Shown: positions 1-8,793 of the stretch, piece by piece
Layout of the letters: each line of letters opens with the position of its first letter
Position numbering within the stretch: position 1 is the first letter of the stretch
Assembly: GCF_011516765.1 (NCBI RefSeq)
Contig: NZ_JAAABN010000002.1
Span: 186,001 to 250,000, forward strand
From: Acetobacter sicerae
Lineage (GTDB): Bacteria; Pseudomonadota; Alphaproteobacteria; Acetobacterales; Acetobacteraceae
DNA: 64,000 nucleotides
Direction: 5' to 3'
Notes under the pieces: generated by a model
The model's database searches: none
Seen by the model: the letters and a program-made list of their open reading frames with translations, nothing else
Told to the model about the DNA's origin: nothing
Program-made: the position numbers and the translations under genes

Positions 1-1284
1 GAAGAAGCCGACGAGATAACCGACATCAGCACCGCCGAGCATCGCCGCGACAGGGCCTGTATAGAGAGGTGTCGAAGAGAACAGGCCGATTGTCAAAACC
101 GTCACGACAACAAACAGCGTTGCGGAAGAGGTCCAGCCGGCGAGTGTTTCCATCCGCAAGGACTTCAACGCGGCCGGACGGCAATACCAGTCCGCCAGCA
201 CGATCCCGCACCATGGCGCGATCCAGTAAAGGGCGAGAAGCAGGTAATTCTCATAGAGGGACACGAATGTTCCCTCCCCGAGCACGGCGAGAAGATAACC
301 CATGCTGGCCGTCACCACGGCGCTCAGCATGCGGTTGACATGCACACCACCGGAAATCAGCGCATAGGCGGCGGTATTGTCGTTCGCCGCATTGATCGCA
401 ATGGAGGAAAACGCCACGGCGGCCAGCGCAACCGGCGCGAAAATTCCTGACCAGTTCTGCAAGGCTGCAATCACCGAACCGGGAGACGGATCACTGATCG
501 CCGCCCCCGTCAGCAGGCCGAACAGTTCCATGGTGAAGGAGGAAAGGAATGTTCCTCCAAACGTCAGCCAGAAAACACGGGAAGACGGTGTGCCGGGCGG
601 AACATAGCGCGTATAGTCCGACGCATAGGCCGCCCAGGCCATGTTAAAACTGCTGACCGCACCAATACCGATCATGATATCGGCAAATCGCGGTGCAGCG
701 GCAGGTGCTGCGCTTGTCTGCCCCGACGACTGGAAAACGGCGATCACACCGACGATCGCAAACGAAACCAGCAGGACCCAGCCGAGATATTTCTCAATCG
801 CCTGAACGATGTCGTGGCCGCCCATGCTCGCCAGCAACTGCGCGAAAGCAAGGATACCCAGAGCGAGCCAGAACGGCACGGCCAGACCGACCATTTTCAG
901 CAGCAGGATGAAGGCCAGCGCGGATGGCACATTGTTGACCGCATCCCAGCCGACGCAGTTGGCCCAGTTGATCAGGGAGGGCAGACGCTTCCCGATCCGG
1001 CCGAATGAGAAACGTGACGCTTCCATCTGGGGAAGTCCGGTTTCAGGCCCCATCACGGCACAGAGCGCCACCGGCAGCGAGCCGAGGAGATTGCCGATCA
1101 GCAGCACCCAGAAACCGGTCCAGCCCGGCAATCCGAGCACCACCACCAGCACGCCGATCACCCATGCAGCGGGAGCAAGGTTGGGTGAAAAATGGCTCCA
1201 GAAAACCCGATCCACGCGCGTTGTCCGCAGATGGGTGGGCACACGTTCCAGAACGGCCGCGCTACCGGTTTCCTCAACTTGCAT
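1..1284 (-). CDS. NCS1-family nucleobase:cation symporter (partial, C-terminus off left edge)
   Basis: Reading the minus strand from the ATG at 1284 gives an open frame of 428 codons to the window edge with no stop. The product is strongly hydrophobic with about ten visible membrane segments. Near the N-terminus it has the NCS1 hallmarks: a soluble start, then WSHFSPNLAP, a glycine-rich NLLGSLPVAL, and a QMEASRFSFG-type loop; later come AWAAYASDYTRY and a conserved SSIAINAANDN segment. NCS1 permeases import purines, pyrimidines, allantoin or hydantoins with a cation across the inner membrane. The gene follows the oxygenase stop by 26 bases and is last in the XdhC operon, which fits a purine-related substrate. 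A GTG at 1290 is an alternative start. The family is secure; the substrate is inferred. Confidence 0.87.
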   Translation of the reverse strand, partial: MQVEETGSAAVLERVPTHLRTTRVDRVFWSHFSPNLAPAAWVIGVLVVVLGLPGWTGFWVLLIGNLLGSLPVALCAVMGPETGLPQMEASRFSFGRIGKRLPSLINWANCVGWDAVNNVPSALAFILLLKMVGLAVPFWLALGILAFAQLLASMGGHDIVQAIEKYLGWVLLVSFAIVGVIAVFQSSGQTSAAPAAAPRFADIMIGIGAVSSFNMAWAAYASDYTRYVPPGTPSSRVFWLTFGGTFLSSFTMELFGLLTGAAISDPSPGSVIAALQNWSGIFAPVALAAVAFSSIAINAANDNTAAYALISGGVHVNRMLSAVVTASMGYLLAVLGEGTFVSLYENYLLLALYWIAPWCGIVLADWYCRPAALKSLRMETLAGWTSSATLFVVVTVLTIGLFSSTPLYTGPVAAMLGGADVGYLVGFF

Positions 1285-1310
1285 GAGCACATAATCCTGC
1301 TGGAAAGAAT

Positions 1311-2354
1311 TCAGACTTTTTCTGGCTGCGACTGACGATAATCATACGTCTCATCGAACCGCGAGAGGATGTAGTCCCCCGCCTTGATGGGCGGATAGAG
1401 CGGCGGATGGCCCGCATCCTGACAGGACGGCAGCGGGCTGATGACCGTGTCATAATCAGGTCCGAAAAAAAGCGGGATGGAGTAACGTTCTTTTCCGGAC
1501 CTGTTGATGACGCGATGCAGGGTCGAGCAGAACAGATCGTTGGTCCACCGCGCCATCATGTCTCCGACATTGATGACGAAGGTACCGGGAATGGGCGGCG
1601 CTTCCACCCACACGCCAGCCGCGTTCAGCACCTGAAGCGCCGAGTCACCGTTCTGGTTCAGGATGGTGAAGCACTCATAGTCAGAATGCGCGCCAATACC
1701 GATCTGCTTTTCGCTGACGACAACTTCCTGTGGTGGATAACGAAGAATACGCATATGGGCGCAGGGTTTGCGGATCAGCGGGAGGAAATAATCCTCCTCC
1801 AGTTCAAGAGCCAGAGCAAAGGCCCGGAACAGTGTGTGTCCCAGCGCCACGAGACTTCTGTAACAGTCAAGAACCGCCGGTTTGAAACCGGGCGGCTGTT
1901 GAGGCCAGAGATTGGGGCCATACAGCGCCTTGCCCGCCATCACATCCGGATCGCTGGCAGGGATATCGCCCGCAAGATCAAAGGCCTCGTGCAGGTCGCC
2001 CTGCGAGTCAGGATTGGTGTTCTCTTCCAGCAGAGGCCCGTAACCACGATGGTTCGGTGAGTTTTTAATATGGATGAGGCTCTTTTCGGCCTCCGGCAGC
2101 GCGAAGAAAGCCCTGCTCTCTTCATAACATCTTGCCAGCACGTCAGGGCTTACACCGTGATTCCGTACATAGAAGAAGCCGACTTCCGTGCACGCCTTCC
2201 GAACCTCGTCGCCAACATTTCGGCGCTCCGCCTCATCTGGCGACATCATGCCCGCGAGATCAATAACCGGTATTTCCGTGAACGCAGTGCGCTGGACATC
2301 CAGCCCGTCATCGCCGGTAATCCGGACACCGTTTCCGGTTTGAACGACAGCCAT
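1311..2354 (-). CDS. 2-oxoglutarate/Fe(II)-dependent oxygenase, isopenicillin N synthase-like
   Basis: This 347-aa protein has the N-terminal DIOX_N pattern (IPVIDLAGM, VGFFYVRNHGV) and the 2OG-Fe(II) oxygenase core. The iron ligands His223, Asp225 and His280 and the 2-oxoglutarate Arg290 in RYSIPLFFGPDY are all present, so it should be active. Members oxidise diverse small molecules; the substrate cannot be read from sequence. A strong Shine-Dalgarno (GGGAGG, 9 bases before the ATG) supports the start. It lies 136 bases after the MocA-like gene and 26 bases before the NCS1 permease, all on one strand. One inference is that it oxidises the compound brought in by the permease, such as a purine or a related heterocycle. 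Confidence 0.87.
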   Translation of the reverse strand: MAVVQTGNGVRITGDDGLDVQRTAFTEIPVIDLAGMMSPDEAERRNVGDEVRKACTEVGFFYVRNHGVSPDVLARCYEESRAFFALPEAEKSLIHIKNSPNHRGYGPLLEENTNPDSQGDLHEAFDLAGDIPASDPDVMAGKALYGPNLWPQQPPGFKPAVLDCYRSLVALGHTLFRAFALALELEEDYFLPLIRKPCAHMRILRYPPQEVVVSEKQIGIGAHSDYECFTILNQNGDSALQVLNAAGVWVEAPPIPGTFVINVGDMMARWTNDLFCSTLHRVINRSGKERYSIPLFFGPDYDTVISPLPSCQDAGHPPLYPPIKAGDYILSRFDETYDYRQSQPEKV

Positions 2355-2466
2355 CGAACGAGGCCTCCCGTTGAACGTCAGTCAGAAGGCGCGCCTCCAT
2401 CGGGCCACGCACTGACTTCAAGCCATACCGGAGTTCATTTCTTTTAGGAAATGATTTTTGATCACA

Positions 2467-2484
2467 GCCTGTTGCGCAACAGGC
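2467..2484 (-). terminator. Perfect 18-bp palindrome after the MocA-like gene
   Basis: The arms GCCTGTT and AACAGGC flank GCGC, giving a perfect 18-base palindrome 7 bases beyond the stop of the MocA-like gene. The position suits a transcript-end or mRNA-stabilising hairpin. No proper T-run follows on the minus strand, only an A-rich stretch, so it could instead be a partial attenuator before the oxygenase gene or a protein-binding site. Confidence 0.35.
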
Positions 2485-2490
2485 AGATCG

Positions 2491-3135
2491 TCAGACGTTT
2501 CCTGCCATCCGCATACTCGCAAATTCCTGCAGGGCATCGGGAGTATCAAAATCCATCAGCACCGATGGATCGGCTGCAACTCTGGCTTTTCTCAGAGACG
2601 GCTGAGACAGCAGCGCCTTCCCGCCCCGGTCCCCTGTCAGCGTCAGTAAAGATGCAAAACACCCTGCTTTCCACAGGACCGGGTTGCCCACCTGTCCCCG
2701 CCATTCCGGCAGCACCACATCGGCGTCCCCCTGCTGGAAGCGACTGACCAGTGCGTTAATGACCACGCTGCCCACCAAAGGCATATCGCCAAGACTGACG
2801 AGGCATCCCGCGGCCTGCTGTTCCATGGCCCATGCAATGCCGACTTTCAGGGATGCGGACAGTCCTTCATCTGCAACCGTGGAAATGCGAATGTCAGTGC
2901 GTTTACCGGGACACGATTTCTGCACGATCATCTGAAGCGCGGCGGATGTTTCACGCGCCGAAGACGGCAGCACGACGCAGAGAGCCGACACCTGACTGGC
3001 GCAGAGTCCCGCAAGTGTGCGGGCGAGCATGGTCTGGCCGTCCGCATCTCTGGCCAGCAGCTTGTGCTGCGCTCCGGATCTGGACGACCGGCCGGCCGCC
3101 AGCACCACGGCTACGACCGGCCCGGCATCTGTCAC
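2491..3135 (-). CDS. MocA/MobA-like molybdopterin nucleotidyltransferase
   Basis: This protein of about 214 aa opens with the nucleotide-binding signature VVAVVLAAGRSSRSG followed by KLL, typical of MobA/MocA-type NTP transferases, which add CMP or GMP to molybdenum cofactor. Later conserved pieces include LGDMPLVG (the metal-binding LxDxP-type motif) and GNPVLW. The chosen start is the GTG at 3135, whose GTGA overlaps the TGA of the upstream XdhC gene and indicates translational coupling; another GTG at 3159 is possible. Pairing with XdhC is typical of MocA, which makes the cytosine dinucleotide cofactor for xanthine-dehydrogenase-family enzymes. The molybdoenzyme itself is not in this window. 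Confidence 0.82.
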   Translation of the reverse strand: MTDAGPVVAVVLAAGRSSRSGAQHKLLARDADGQTMLARTLAGLCASQVSALCVVLPSSARETSAALQMIVQKSCPGKRTDIRISTVADEGLSASLKVGIAWAMEQQAAGCLVSLGDMPLVGSVVINALVSRFQQGDADVVLPEWRGQVGNPVLWKAGCFASLLTLTGDRGGKALLSQPSLRKARVAADPSVLMDFDTPDALQEFASMRMAGNV

Positions 3136-4241
3136 GCTTTCACCTTTCGCGGTGACCACCAGCTGATGCCTTTGGCGAGCGGCGCGCCCCGACGCACGGC
3201 GACGATGTCGGCCATGATGGAAATAGCGATCTCTTCCACATCGACAGCGCCAATCGGCAGGCCGACCGGCCCTCTGATCCGCTGGAGTGACGTATCATTC
3301 ACTCCGGCTTCGCGCAGCCTTTGCAAACGCGAGGCCTGCGTTCCGCGTGACCCCAGAGCGCCGATATAGAAAGCCGGACCTTTCAGAGCTTCCATGAGAG
3401 CCGGGTCGTCAAGCTTGCTGTCATGGGTCAATGTGACAATGGCGGTCATCCTGTCCGGTCTGGCGGCCGAAAGGGCGTCATCAGGCCAGTCATCCACCAG
3501 CCTGACACCGGGAAAACGCTCCGGCGTCGCAAGACTGGTGCGGGGATCAATGATGGTGACGTCATAACCCGCATTGGCCGCCATCGCCGCCAGAACCTGC
3601 GCGATATGAACCGCTCCCACGATCAGCAGCCGAGGCGCGGGCATCAGTAGTTGCACAAACCAGTCGGGCGTCATGGTGGGACTGACGGCTCCCGCCTCGC
3701 CAGTCGCAACCCGGTCTGTCATGATGTCCACAATCGGAGACGGAACTTCCCCGTCGGGACAGAACAGCGTCCCCTCTCCGCCCAGCAGCGCATGGCGCGA
3801 ACCGTCGAGCGCAGCGCCTATGGCCTGAGGCTCCCCTTTCGCGCGCCGATCGGTAATCCGCGGAAGAAGTTCGGCAGGAAACGTGCCCTCAGGAGAATGC
3901 GGCGAGCGCACAGCCTCGACAAACACATCCAGACGACCGCCACAGGCCAGCCCCACAGACCAGAGCCCCACCTCTTCTCCGCCATAGCTGCGGACACAGG
4001 GCGGCGCACCGCTCATCACCTCTTTTGCGATGGACATGACGTCCGCTTCCACACATCCGCCACTGACGGAACCTTCGACGCGCCCACTGTCATCCATGAC
4101 CATGATGCTGCCGAGCGGCCGGGGCGAGCGCCCTCCCGTTCCCACGACTGTCGCAAAAGCGACGGCCCTGCCCTGCGCGAGCCACTCCTGAGCCAGAGCG
4201 AAAGGACAGGAGCGTTTTGCGGGAAGAGTGGAGCTGGACAT
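3132..4241 (-). CDS. XdhC-family molybdenum cofactor insertion/sulfuration protein
   Basis: About 369 aa. The N-terminal XdhC/CoxI domain shows ATVVGTGGRSPRPLGSIMVM and SVSGGCVEADV, with the conserved GGC cysteine. The C-terminal Rossmann-like XdhC_C domain shows IVGAVHIAQVLAAMAANAGYDVTIIDPR and a conserved GALGSRGTQ. XdhC binds molybdenum cofactor, promotes its sulfuration and delivers it to xanthine dehydrogenase-type enzymes. The start at 4241 was preferred because the domain begins soon after it; an in-frame extension to 4325 has no family-like sequence. It is the first gene of the operon with the MocA-like enzyme, oxygenase and NCS1 permease, and is divergent from the gene at 4432. Confidence 0.88.
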   Translation of the reverse strand: MSSSTLPAKRSCPFALAQEWLAQGRAVAFATVVGTGGRSPRPLGSIMVMDDSGRVEGSVSGGCVEADVMSIAKEVMSGAPPCVRSYGGEEVGLWSVGLACGGRLDVFVEAVRSPHSPEGTFPAELLPRITDRRAKGEPQAIGAALDGSRHALLGGEGTLFCPDGEVPSPIVDIMTDRVATGEAGAVSPTMTPDWFVQLLMPAPRLLIVGAVHIAQVLAAMAANAGYDVTIIDPRTSLATPERFPGVRLVDDWPDDALSAARPDRMTAIVTLTHDSKLDDPALMEALKGPAFYIGALGSRGTQASRLQRLREAGVNDTSLQRIRGPVGLPIGAVDVEEIAISIMADIVAVRRGAPLAKGISWWSPRKVKA

Positions 4242-4431
4242 ATTCTGCACTATACAATGAATGAGGCGTTTCTTCACCTCATCCCTGTGGCAGGGCGGCG
4301 CTGACAGAAAGGGGGGTTGCCCCAAACCCCGATCAGGGCTCTATCTTGGCGCCGAGATCCGAATCCCGGCGTGTCTTATCGGCACGCCTCGCACTTTCGG
4401 ACAACAACGTGCCAATCATGGAGCACATACG

Positions 4432-4842
4432 ATGCCGAACAGCTTCGACGGACAAGTCATTTATATCGTTGCCGATGGCGGCAAAGCCCGCGTCCTTCAG
4501 CATAAGGACGGCCACATGCACGAAGTCTCCCACTTCGCGGCGGCCGAAATTGCAGGTTCTTCAGACAATGGTCGCGGTGATTTCTCCGTCTCCGACCACC
4601 ACAAGGAAGAGTTCGGCAAGCGCGTCGCCACCTGGATGAACGACCAGCTTCACGGCAGCAGCAAACCGGACGGCTTCGTTCTGGCGGCTCCGGCCAAGGT
4701 TCTGCACGTCATCCGTGAGCATCTCGCCAAGCCGACACAGGCCAAGCTGATCAAGTCGATCGACAAGGACCTGATCAACATTCCGGTTGCCGATCTGGCT
4801 TCCCACTTCGACATTCCGGAAACAGGCTGGAAGACCGCCTGA
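4432..4842 (+). CDS. Host-attachment-protein family (baeRF-like) protein
   Basis: A 136-aa soluble protein starting MPNSFDGQVIYIVADGGKARVL. The pattern of an N-terminal strand with an early acidic residue and DGGKARV, a central DHHKEEFGKRVATWM block, and LAAPAKVLHVIREHL matches the family annotated as protein required for attachment to host cells, related to the archaeal/eukaryotic release factor 1-like fold. The molecular function of bacterial members is not established. Its start has a nearby GGAGC. It sits 36 bases before the metallo-hydrolase gene, so the two may be co-transcribed. There is no signal peptide, which argues against surface location despite the family name. Confidence 0.75.
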   Translation: MPNSFDGQVIYIVADGGKARVLQHKDGHMHEVSHFAAAEIAGSSDNGRGDFSVSDHHKEEFGKRVATWMNDQLHGSSKPDGFVLAAPAKVLHVIREHLAKPTQAKLIKSIDKDLINIPVADLASHFDIPETGWKTA

Positions 4843-4878
4843 AACCCGGCGTAGCCTTTTTCAGACCAGAAGGAGCAT

Positions 4879-5547
4879 ATGATGAGCGATACAGGACGTC
4901 TGATCACAGAACGATTCCCTGTCACCCCGTTCCATCAGAACTGCTCTCTGGTCTGGGACCCGGCAACGCACAAGGCTTTCGTGGTTGATCCGGGCGGAGA
5001 CGCCGAGCGCATCCATGCCCGGATCACCGAGGCCGGACTGACGGTGGACGCCATTCTTCTGACTCATGGTCATCTGGATCATGTCGGCGGCACAGTGGCC
5101 CTCAGAACACTTCTGGCCGCCACGCAGGCCGGGACGCCCGAGATCATCGGCCCCACCACTCATGACGAGTTCCTGCTGACCTCCGTCGAGGAGCAGGCCC
5201 GTCATTTCGGTCTGGCGAACCTGCACAGCGTCAGCCCCGACCGGTACACTTCGGACGGAGAGACGCTCGACCTTCTCGGTCATCATTATCAGGTGCTGCA
5301 TGTTCCCGGGCACACGCCGGGCCATGTCGTGTTTTTTGAAGCAGCGGAACAGATTGTCTTCGCAGGCGACACATTGTTTCGCGGCACCATCGGGCGCACG
5401 GATTTTTCCTATGGCGACAGCCGTCAGCTGGTCACAGCGATCCGTGAGAAACTTCTCCCACTTGGTGACGAAATTGTCGTCGTGCCGGGACATGGAGCGC
5501 CCACGAAGATCGGCATTGAACGGGTGAACAACCAGTTCCTTCAGTAA
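4879..5547 (+). CDS. MBL-fold metallo-hydrolase, glyoxalase II-like (YcbL type)
   Basis: A 222-aa protein with the complete metallo-beta-lactamase metal site: THGHLDHVGG (His63, His65, Asp67, His68), HVPGHTPGHVVFF, AGDTLFRGTIGRTD and VPGHGAPT. The length is that of the short YcbL-type thioesterase-like hydrolases rather than full glyoxalase II, which has an extra C-terminal domain. It is likely cytoplasmic with a binuclear zinc/iron site, hydrolysing a thioester or related substrate. A strong AAGGAG lies 4 bases before the ATG at 4879; a second ATG at 4882 is equally placed. It follows the host-attachment-family gene closely. Confidence 0.88.
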   Translation: MMSDTGRLITERFPVTPFHQNCSLVWDPATHKAFVVDPGGDAERIHARITEAGLTVDAILLTHGHLDHVGGTVALRTLLAATQAGTPEIIGPTTHDEFLLTSVEEQARHFGLANLHSVSPDRYTSDGETLDLLGHHYQVLHVPGHTPGHVVFFEAAEQIVFAGDTLFRGTIGRTDFSYGDSRQLVTAIREKLLPLGDEIVVVPGHGAPTKIGIERVNNQFLQ

Positions 5548-5620
5548 GACTTTATTTCCCCTGATCCCCTATTTCCCTTTCCAGCCGTTCCTTGGAACGA
5601 TCAGCAGAGGCACATCATCG

Positions 5621-6163
5621 GTGAACCGTCAGACGTTTGGCACTCTCTTCCTGTCCCTTGCGCTTGCTTCAGGCGGGCTTTCGCTGATCCTGCCGGCTTA
5701 TGCCGATGATGCCGCATCCGGCGCTCCCACCGCAGCTCAGCCGCCGCTTCCGAAAGAGACGCTGACTATCACCTCAGCCTCCGGCAAGCATGAATTCACG
5801 GTTGAAAAGGCGACGACCCTGCGCGAGCAGCAGGTCGGCGAGATGTTCCGCATGACCCTGCCCGCTGATCAGGGCATGCTGTTCCTCTGGAACGCGCCGC
5901 AGCAGAGCGACATGTGGATGGAGAACACCCTTGTTCCGCTCGACATCGTTTTCATAGATGCTGACGGACGCATCCAGTCCATTACCGAAAATGCCGTGCC
6001 ACAGAGTCTGGCGCGTATCAGCAGCCATGGTCCGGCTATGGCGACCCTCGAACTGCAGGGCGGCATTACGGCGAAGCTGGGGATTGTTGTCGGAGACCGG
6101 GTGGCGTCCGCGTCACTGGAGGCGAAGATGGCTCCACCGGCTTCCGCAAAAAAGTCTCACTGA
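5621..6163 (+). CDS. DUF192 family secreted protein
   Basis: A 180-aa protein with a GTG start, an N-terminal signal peptide ending near AYADD and a DUF192 domain: FTVEKATTLREQQVGEMFR, DQGMLFLW, MWMENTLVPLDIVFID and GRI.....AVPQ. DUF192 proteins are small periplasmic or secreted beta-rich proteins of uncertain role. The C-terminal 25 residues are a low-complexity tail rich in Ala, Pro, Ser and Lys. It is followed after 48 bases by the epimerase gene on the same strand. The family assignment is firm; the function is unknown. Confidence 0.85.
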   Translation: MNRQTFGTLFLSLALASGGLSLILPAYADDAASGAPTAAQPPLPKETLTITSASGKHEFTVEKATTLREQQVGEMFRMTLPADQGMLFLWNAPQQSDMWMENTLVPLDIVFIDADGRIQSITENAVPQSLARISSHGPAMATLELQGGITAKLGIVVGDRVASASLEAKMAPPASAKKSH

Positions 6164-6211
6164 TCCCATGACCGGCCCGGCAGCACGCATCAGGTTCGAC
6201 AGGAGCATACG

Positions 6212-7180
6212 GTGACAGTTCTGGTCACCGGAGCCGCCGGGTTCATCGGTTTCAGCACCTGCCTGCGCCTGCTTACGTCCGGAAAACAGGTTATCGGGAT
6301 TGATAATCTCAACAGCTATTACGATCCCGCACTCAAGGATGCCCGTCTTGCCCAGCTTGCGGCTTTTCCGAACTTCACGTTCCGGAAAATCGATATTGCC
6401 TCCGATGATCTGCTGACTGTTTTCACGACCCTTGAGCAACGCTCCATTACCGAAATCCTGCATTTTGCAGCACAGGCAGGCGTGCGCCATTCCGTCATGA
6501 TGCCGTTTGCCTTTGCAGACGCCAATGTCCGGGGACAGGTCGCCATTTTCGAGCTTGCCCGGCGGCTTCCGGCCCTGCGGCACATCGTATACGCCTCATC
6601 GTCCTCGGTTTACGGTCGCAATGCGGCGTTGCCTTTCCGGGAAACAGACCGTGTGGACCAGCCCGGTTCCTTTTACGCGGTTTCCAAGCGGGCTGCTGAA
6701 CTGACGGCGGAATGCTATCACCATCTTCACCAACTTCCCCTGACCGGACTGCGTTTTTTCTCGGTCTATGGTCCGTGGGGACGACCCGACATGGCCTACT
6801 ACCTCTTTGCCAGAGCCATCATGGAAGGCCGACCGGTCACGCTGTATGAAGGGGCTTCTCTCGCCCGCGATTTCACCTTCATTGATGACGCTGTCGACGC
6901 CATCTGCGCGATCATGGATCTTCCCCCTTCCGATCAGGCCCGCATTCTGAACATCGGAAGCAATGTTCCCGAACCGGTGTCACGACTTATCAGTCTGCTG
7001 GAAAATTTTCTGGGCCGAAAAGCCGATATTCAGCTGACGTCCCGACCAACGGCAGACGTTGAATATACCTGGGCCTCTCTTGAACAGATCCAGCAACTGA
7101 TCGACTGGCATCCCGCCACGTCGCTCGAAACCGGACTGGAACAGTTTTCACGCTGGTTTCTCAATCACCAATACAGCTGA
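6212..7180 (+). CDS. NAD-dependent nucleotide-sugar epimerase (UDP-glucuronate 4-epimerase-like)
   Basis: A 322-aa extended short-chain dehydrogenase. The NAD-binding TGAAGFIG starts the protein. IDNLNSYYDPALKDARL is the signature of UDP-glucuronate 4-epimerases of the CapI/LspL type. Further along are HFAAQAGVRHS, the catalytic Ser-Ser-Ser with YAVSKRAAE (YxxxK), and FFSVYGPWGRPDMA. Such enzymes supply UDP-galacturonate or related sugars for surface polysaccharide. The GTG start at 6212 has AGGAG seven bases upstream (caggagcatacg). It is the last gene of this plus-strand run. The epimerase class is well supported; the exact sugar is inferred from the signature. Confidence 0.87.
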   Translation: MTVLVTGAAGFIGFSTCLRLLTSGKQVIGIDNLNSYYDPALKDARLAQLAAFPNFTFRKIDIASDDLLTVFTTLEQRSITEILHFAAQAGVRHSVMMPFAFADANVRGQVAIFELARRLPALRHIVYASSSSVYGRNAALPFRETDRVDQPGSFYAVSKRAAELTAECYHHLHQLPLTGLRFFSVYGPWGRPDMAYYLFARAIMEGRPVTLYEGASLARDFTFIDDAVDAICAIMDLPPSDQARILNIGSNVPEPVSRLISLLENFLGRKADIQLTSRPTADVEYTWASLEQIQQLIDWHPATSLETGLEQFSRWFLNHQYS

Positions 7181-7602
7181 AGCGTTTTTCCAGACAAAAG
7201 CCTGCAGGAGCAGATTTCAGTAGTTGTCTGCTAGAGACCCTTTGGACACTCCCTCCCCGCGTGAACTGGGTTGTCCGGGGACATTCCGCATGGTGCTGAC
7301 GAAAACTGTTTCGCCGTCATTCCTCTTCCTCATGACCACTAGCCCGGTTCGGGCGAATCAAACCGGCAGAGCCCCCATCCGCCCGCAAAGATCAATGTAC
7401 ATTAAATGTATTATTAATCTGAAATAAGGCAAAAATTGACTTTTATTCACAAACTATAGGATTTTAATCCTATGTTTCGTGATTCATTTTATGAGATTGA
7501 TATGATCTGACTTTTCAGGCCAGTAAGTGCCGCTGGCCCCCTTGTCAGATGCAAAGCAGCCTTGCTACGCACGATGAAAGAGAAATTTGAGGGCTGCGCA
7601 TT
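7181..7602. other. Long intergenic region before the CHAP gene
   Basis: About 420 bases without a convincing gene. The second half (about 7390-7500) is markedly AT-rich and contains an inverted repeat with arms ATAGGATT and AATCCTAT at 7456-7473, plus a TTGACT near 7436. A promoter for the CHAP gene probably lies here, but no well-spaced -35/-10 pair can be assigned. Short frames in this stretch lack ribosome sites and family features. Confidence 0.5.
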
Positions 7603-8391
7603 ATGGACCTGCTGAGGACTTCTGGCTTTCGTCGCCTTGTTATGGCGACCCTCACAGTAGCGGCAACCAATGCACTGCTTCCCTCTTCCGGTCAGGCCCG
7701 CACACGGCATTCAGCCCCTAAAAATATCAACCATCGTGTGCACAGCATTTCCTTCAATGTCGTGCAGCATGGCTACCACACCCATTACGCGCCTGCCTAT
7801 TACGGTCGCTGGGTGCGGCATAACCACTACAGCAGCCATGTCATTCAGTGCGTAGCCTTCGCCAAAGCTGAGTCCGCTGTTGAGATCAGAGGCAATGCGC
7901 GTGACTGGTGGTACAAGGCAGCCGGTCGCTACGCTCGTGGTTCCGCGCCTGAGGTTGGAAGCGTTCTCAACTTCCGTCCGATCCGTCGTATGCCGCTCGG
8001 TCATGTTGCCGTTGTGACCAGTTCGCTGAACAGCCGTGTCATCACCATCGATCAGTCTCACTGGGGACAGAGCGGCATCAGTCGCAATGTCCGCGTCGTC
8101 GATGTTTCGCCTGACAATGACTGGTCCGCTGTCCGCGTCGAACTGAATGGTCAGAAAGGGTCATTCGGCTCCATCTATCCGACCTTCGGCTTCATCTATC
8201 CCCGCAGCGAAGGCGCATCGCCTGTCATGACCGCTTCAGCAGAGCGGATGACCGTTGCAGCCGATGCCGGTTCGGAAGTAGCAGAAGCCCCGGAAAATGT
8301 TGGCACGATCGAGCAGAATTATCGTGCTCCCCAGCGCTTTCATCCGCTTTTCCGTCATCGTTACGCACCAAAGCGCAAGCTTCACAAGTAA
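7603..8391 (+). CDS. Secreted CHAP-domain peptidoglycan hydrolase/amidase
   Basis: A 262-aa protein with a signal peptide (basic FRR, then a hydrophobic run, cleavage near SSGQA) and a CHAP domain. The likely catalytic Cys83 lies in IQCVAFAKAESAVEIRGNARDWW and His134 in PLGHVAVVT. CHAP enzymes cut peptide bonds in the cell-wall peptide or stem. A linker rich in histidine and tyrosine lies between signal and domain, and a basic C-terminal tail (HRYAPKRKLHK) could bind anionic wall polymers. It stands alone between two long gaps and is followed directly by a Rho-independent terminator. Residues 1-13 could be trimmed if the ATG at 7642 is used. Confidence 0.87.
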   Translation: MDLLRTSGFRRLVMATLTVAATNALLPSSGQARTRHSAPKNINHRVHSISFNVVQHGYHTHYAPAYYGRWVRHNHYSSHVIQCVAFAKAESAVEIRGNARDWWYKAAGRYARGSAPEVGSVLNFRPIRRMPLGHVAVVTSSLNSRVITIDQSHWGQSGISRNVRVVDVSPDNDWSAVRVELNGQKGSFGSIYPTFGFIYPRSEGASPVMTASAERMTVAADAGSEVAEAPENVGTIEQNYRAPQRFHPLFRHRYAPKRKLHK

Positions 8392-8410
8392 GATCCATAC
8401 TGTTCACGCA

Positions 8411-8440
8411 AAAGGAGAGGCCTACAGGGCCTCTTTTTTT
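8411..8440 (+). terminator. Rho-independent terminator of the CHAP gene
   Basis: The arms AGAGGCC and GGCCTCT form a perfect 7-bp stem with a TACAG-type loop, followed by a run of seven or more T on the plus strand, 20 bases after the CHAP stop codon. Confidence 0.9.
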
Positions 8441-8481
8441 ATGGCTTACGCATACGTTTTGAAGATACAGACTCAATGGCT

Positions 8482-8502
8482 GTTCAGAACTGTGTTCTGA
8501 AC
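8482..8502. repeat. Perfect inverted repeat, arms GTTCAGAAC / GTTCTGAAC
   Basis: Two 9-base arms separated by TGT. It sits in the roughly 400-base gap 8392-8793, about 290 bases before the next gene. A second hairpin (arms TCTGCCTG and CAGGCAGA, 8587-8609) lies in the same gap. The first has the size and symmetry of a dimeric regulator site; no T-run follows, so a terminator is less likely. The rest of the gap shows nothing recognisable. Confidence 0.45.
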
Positions 8503-8793
8503 CCGCACAGAGATGTGTCTTTGATCCCGCTTTATTCAAAATAAAAAACCCGCGACCACTTCCGAATGCGGCCAGTGTCCTTGTCTTCTGCCTGCAAAAG
8601 ACAGGCAGACCTTTTCCACGCCGTCATGTCAGACCACAGGCCCTCTCCCCGCAGCGCTGCCCTGACCGAGACACATTCACAAACGGGAAAATGACATTCT
8701 CTTAATAAGGTCCCGCGCAAGTCGCTATTGCGACCAATTCTTAATTGCAATAACCTACCTGAAATCCTGCTCGCGAATAAGGTTCCTTATCCC

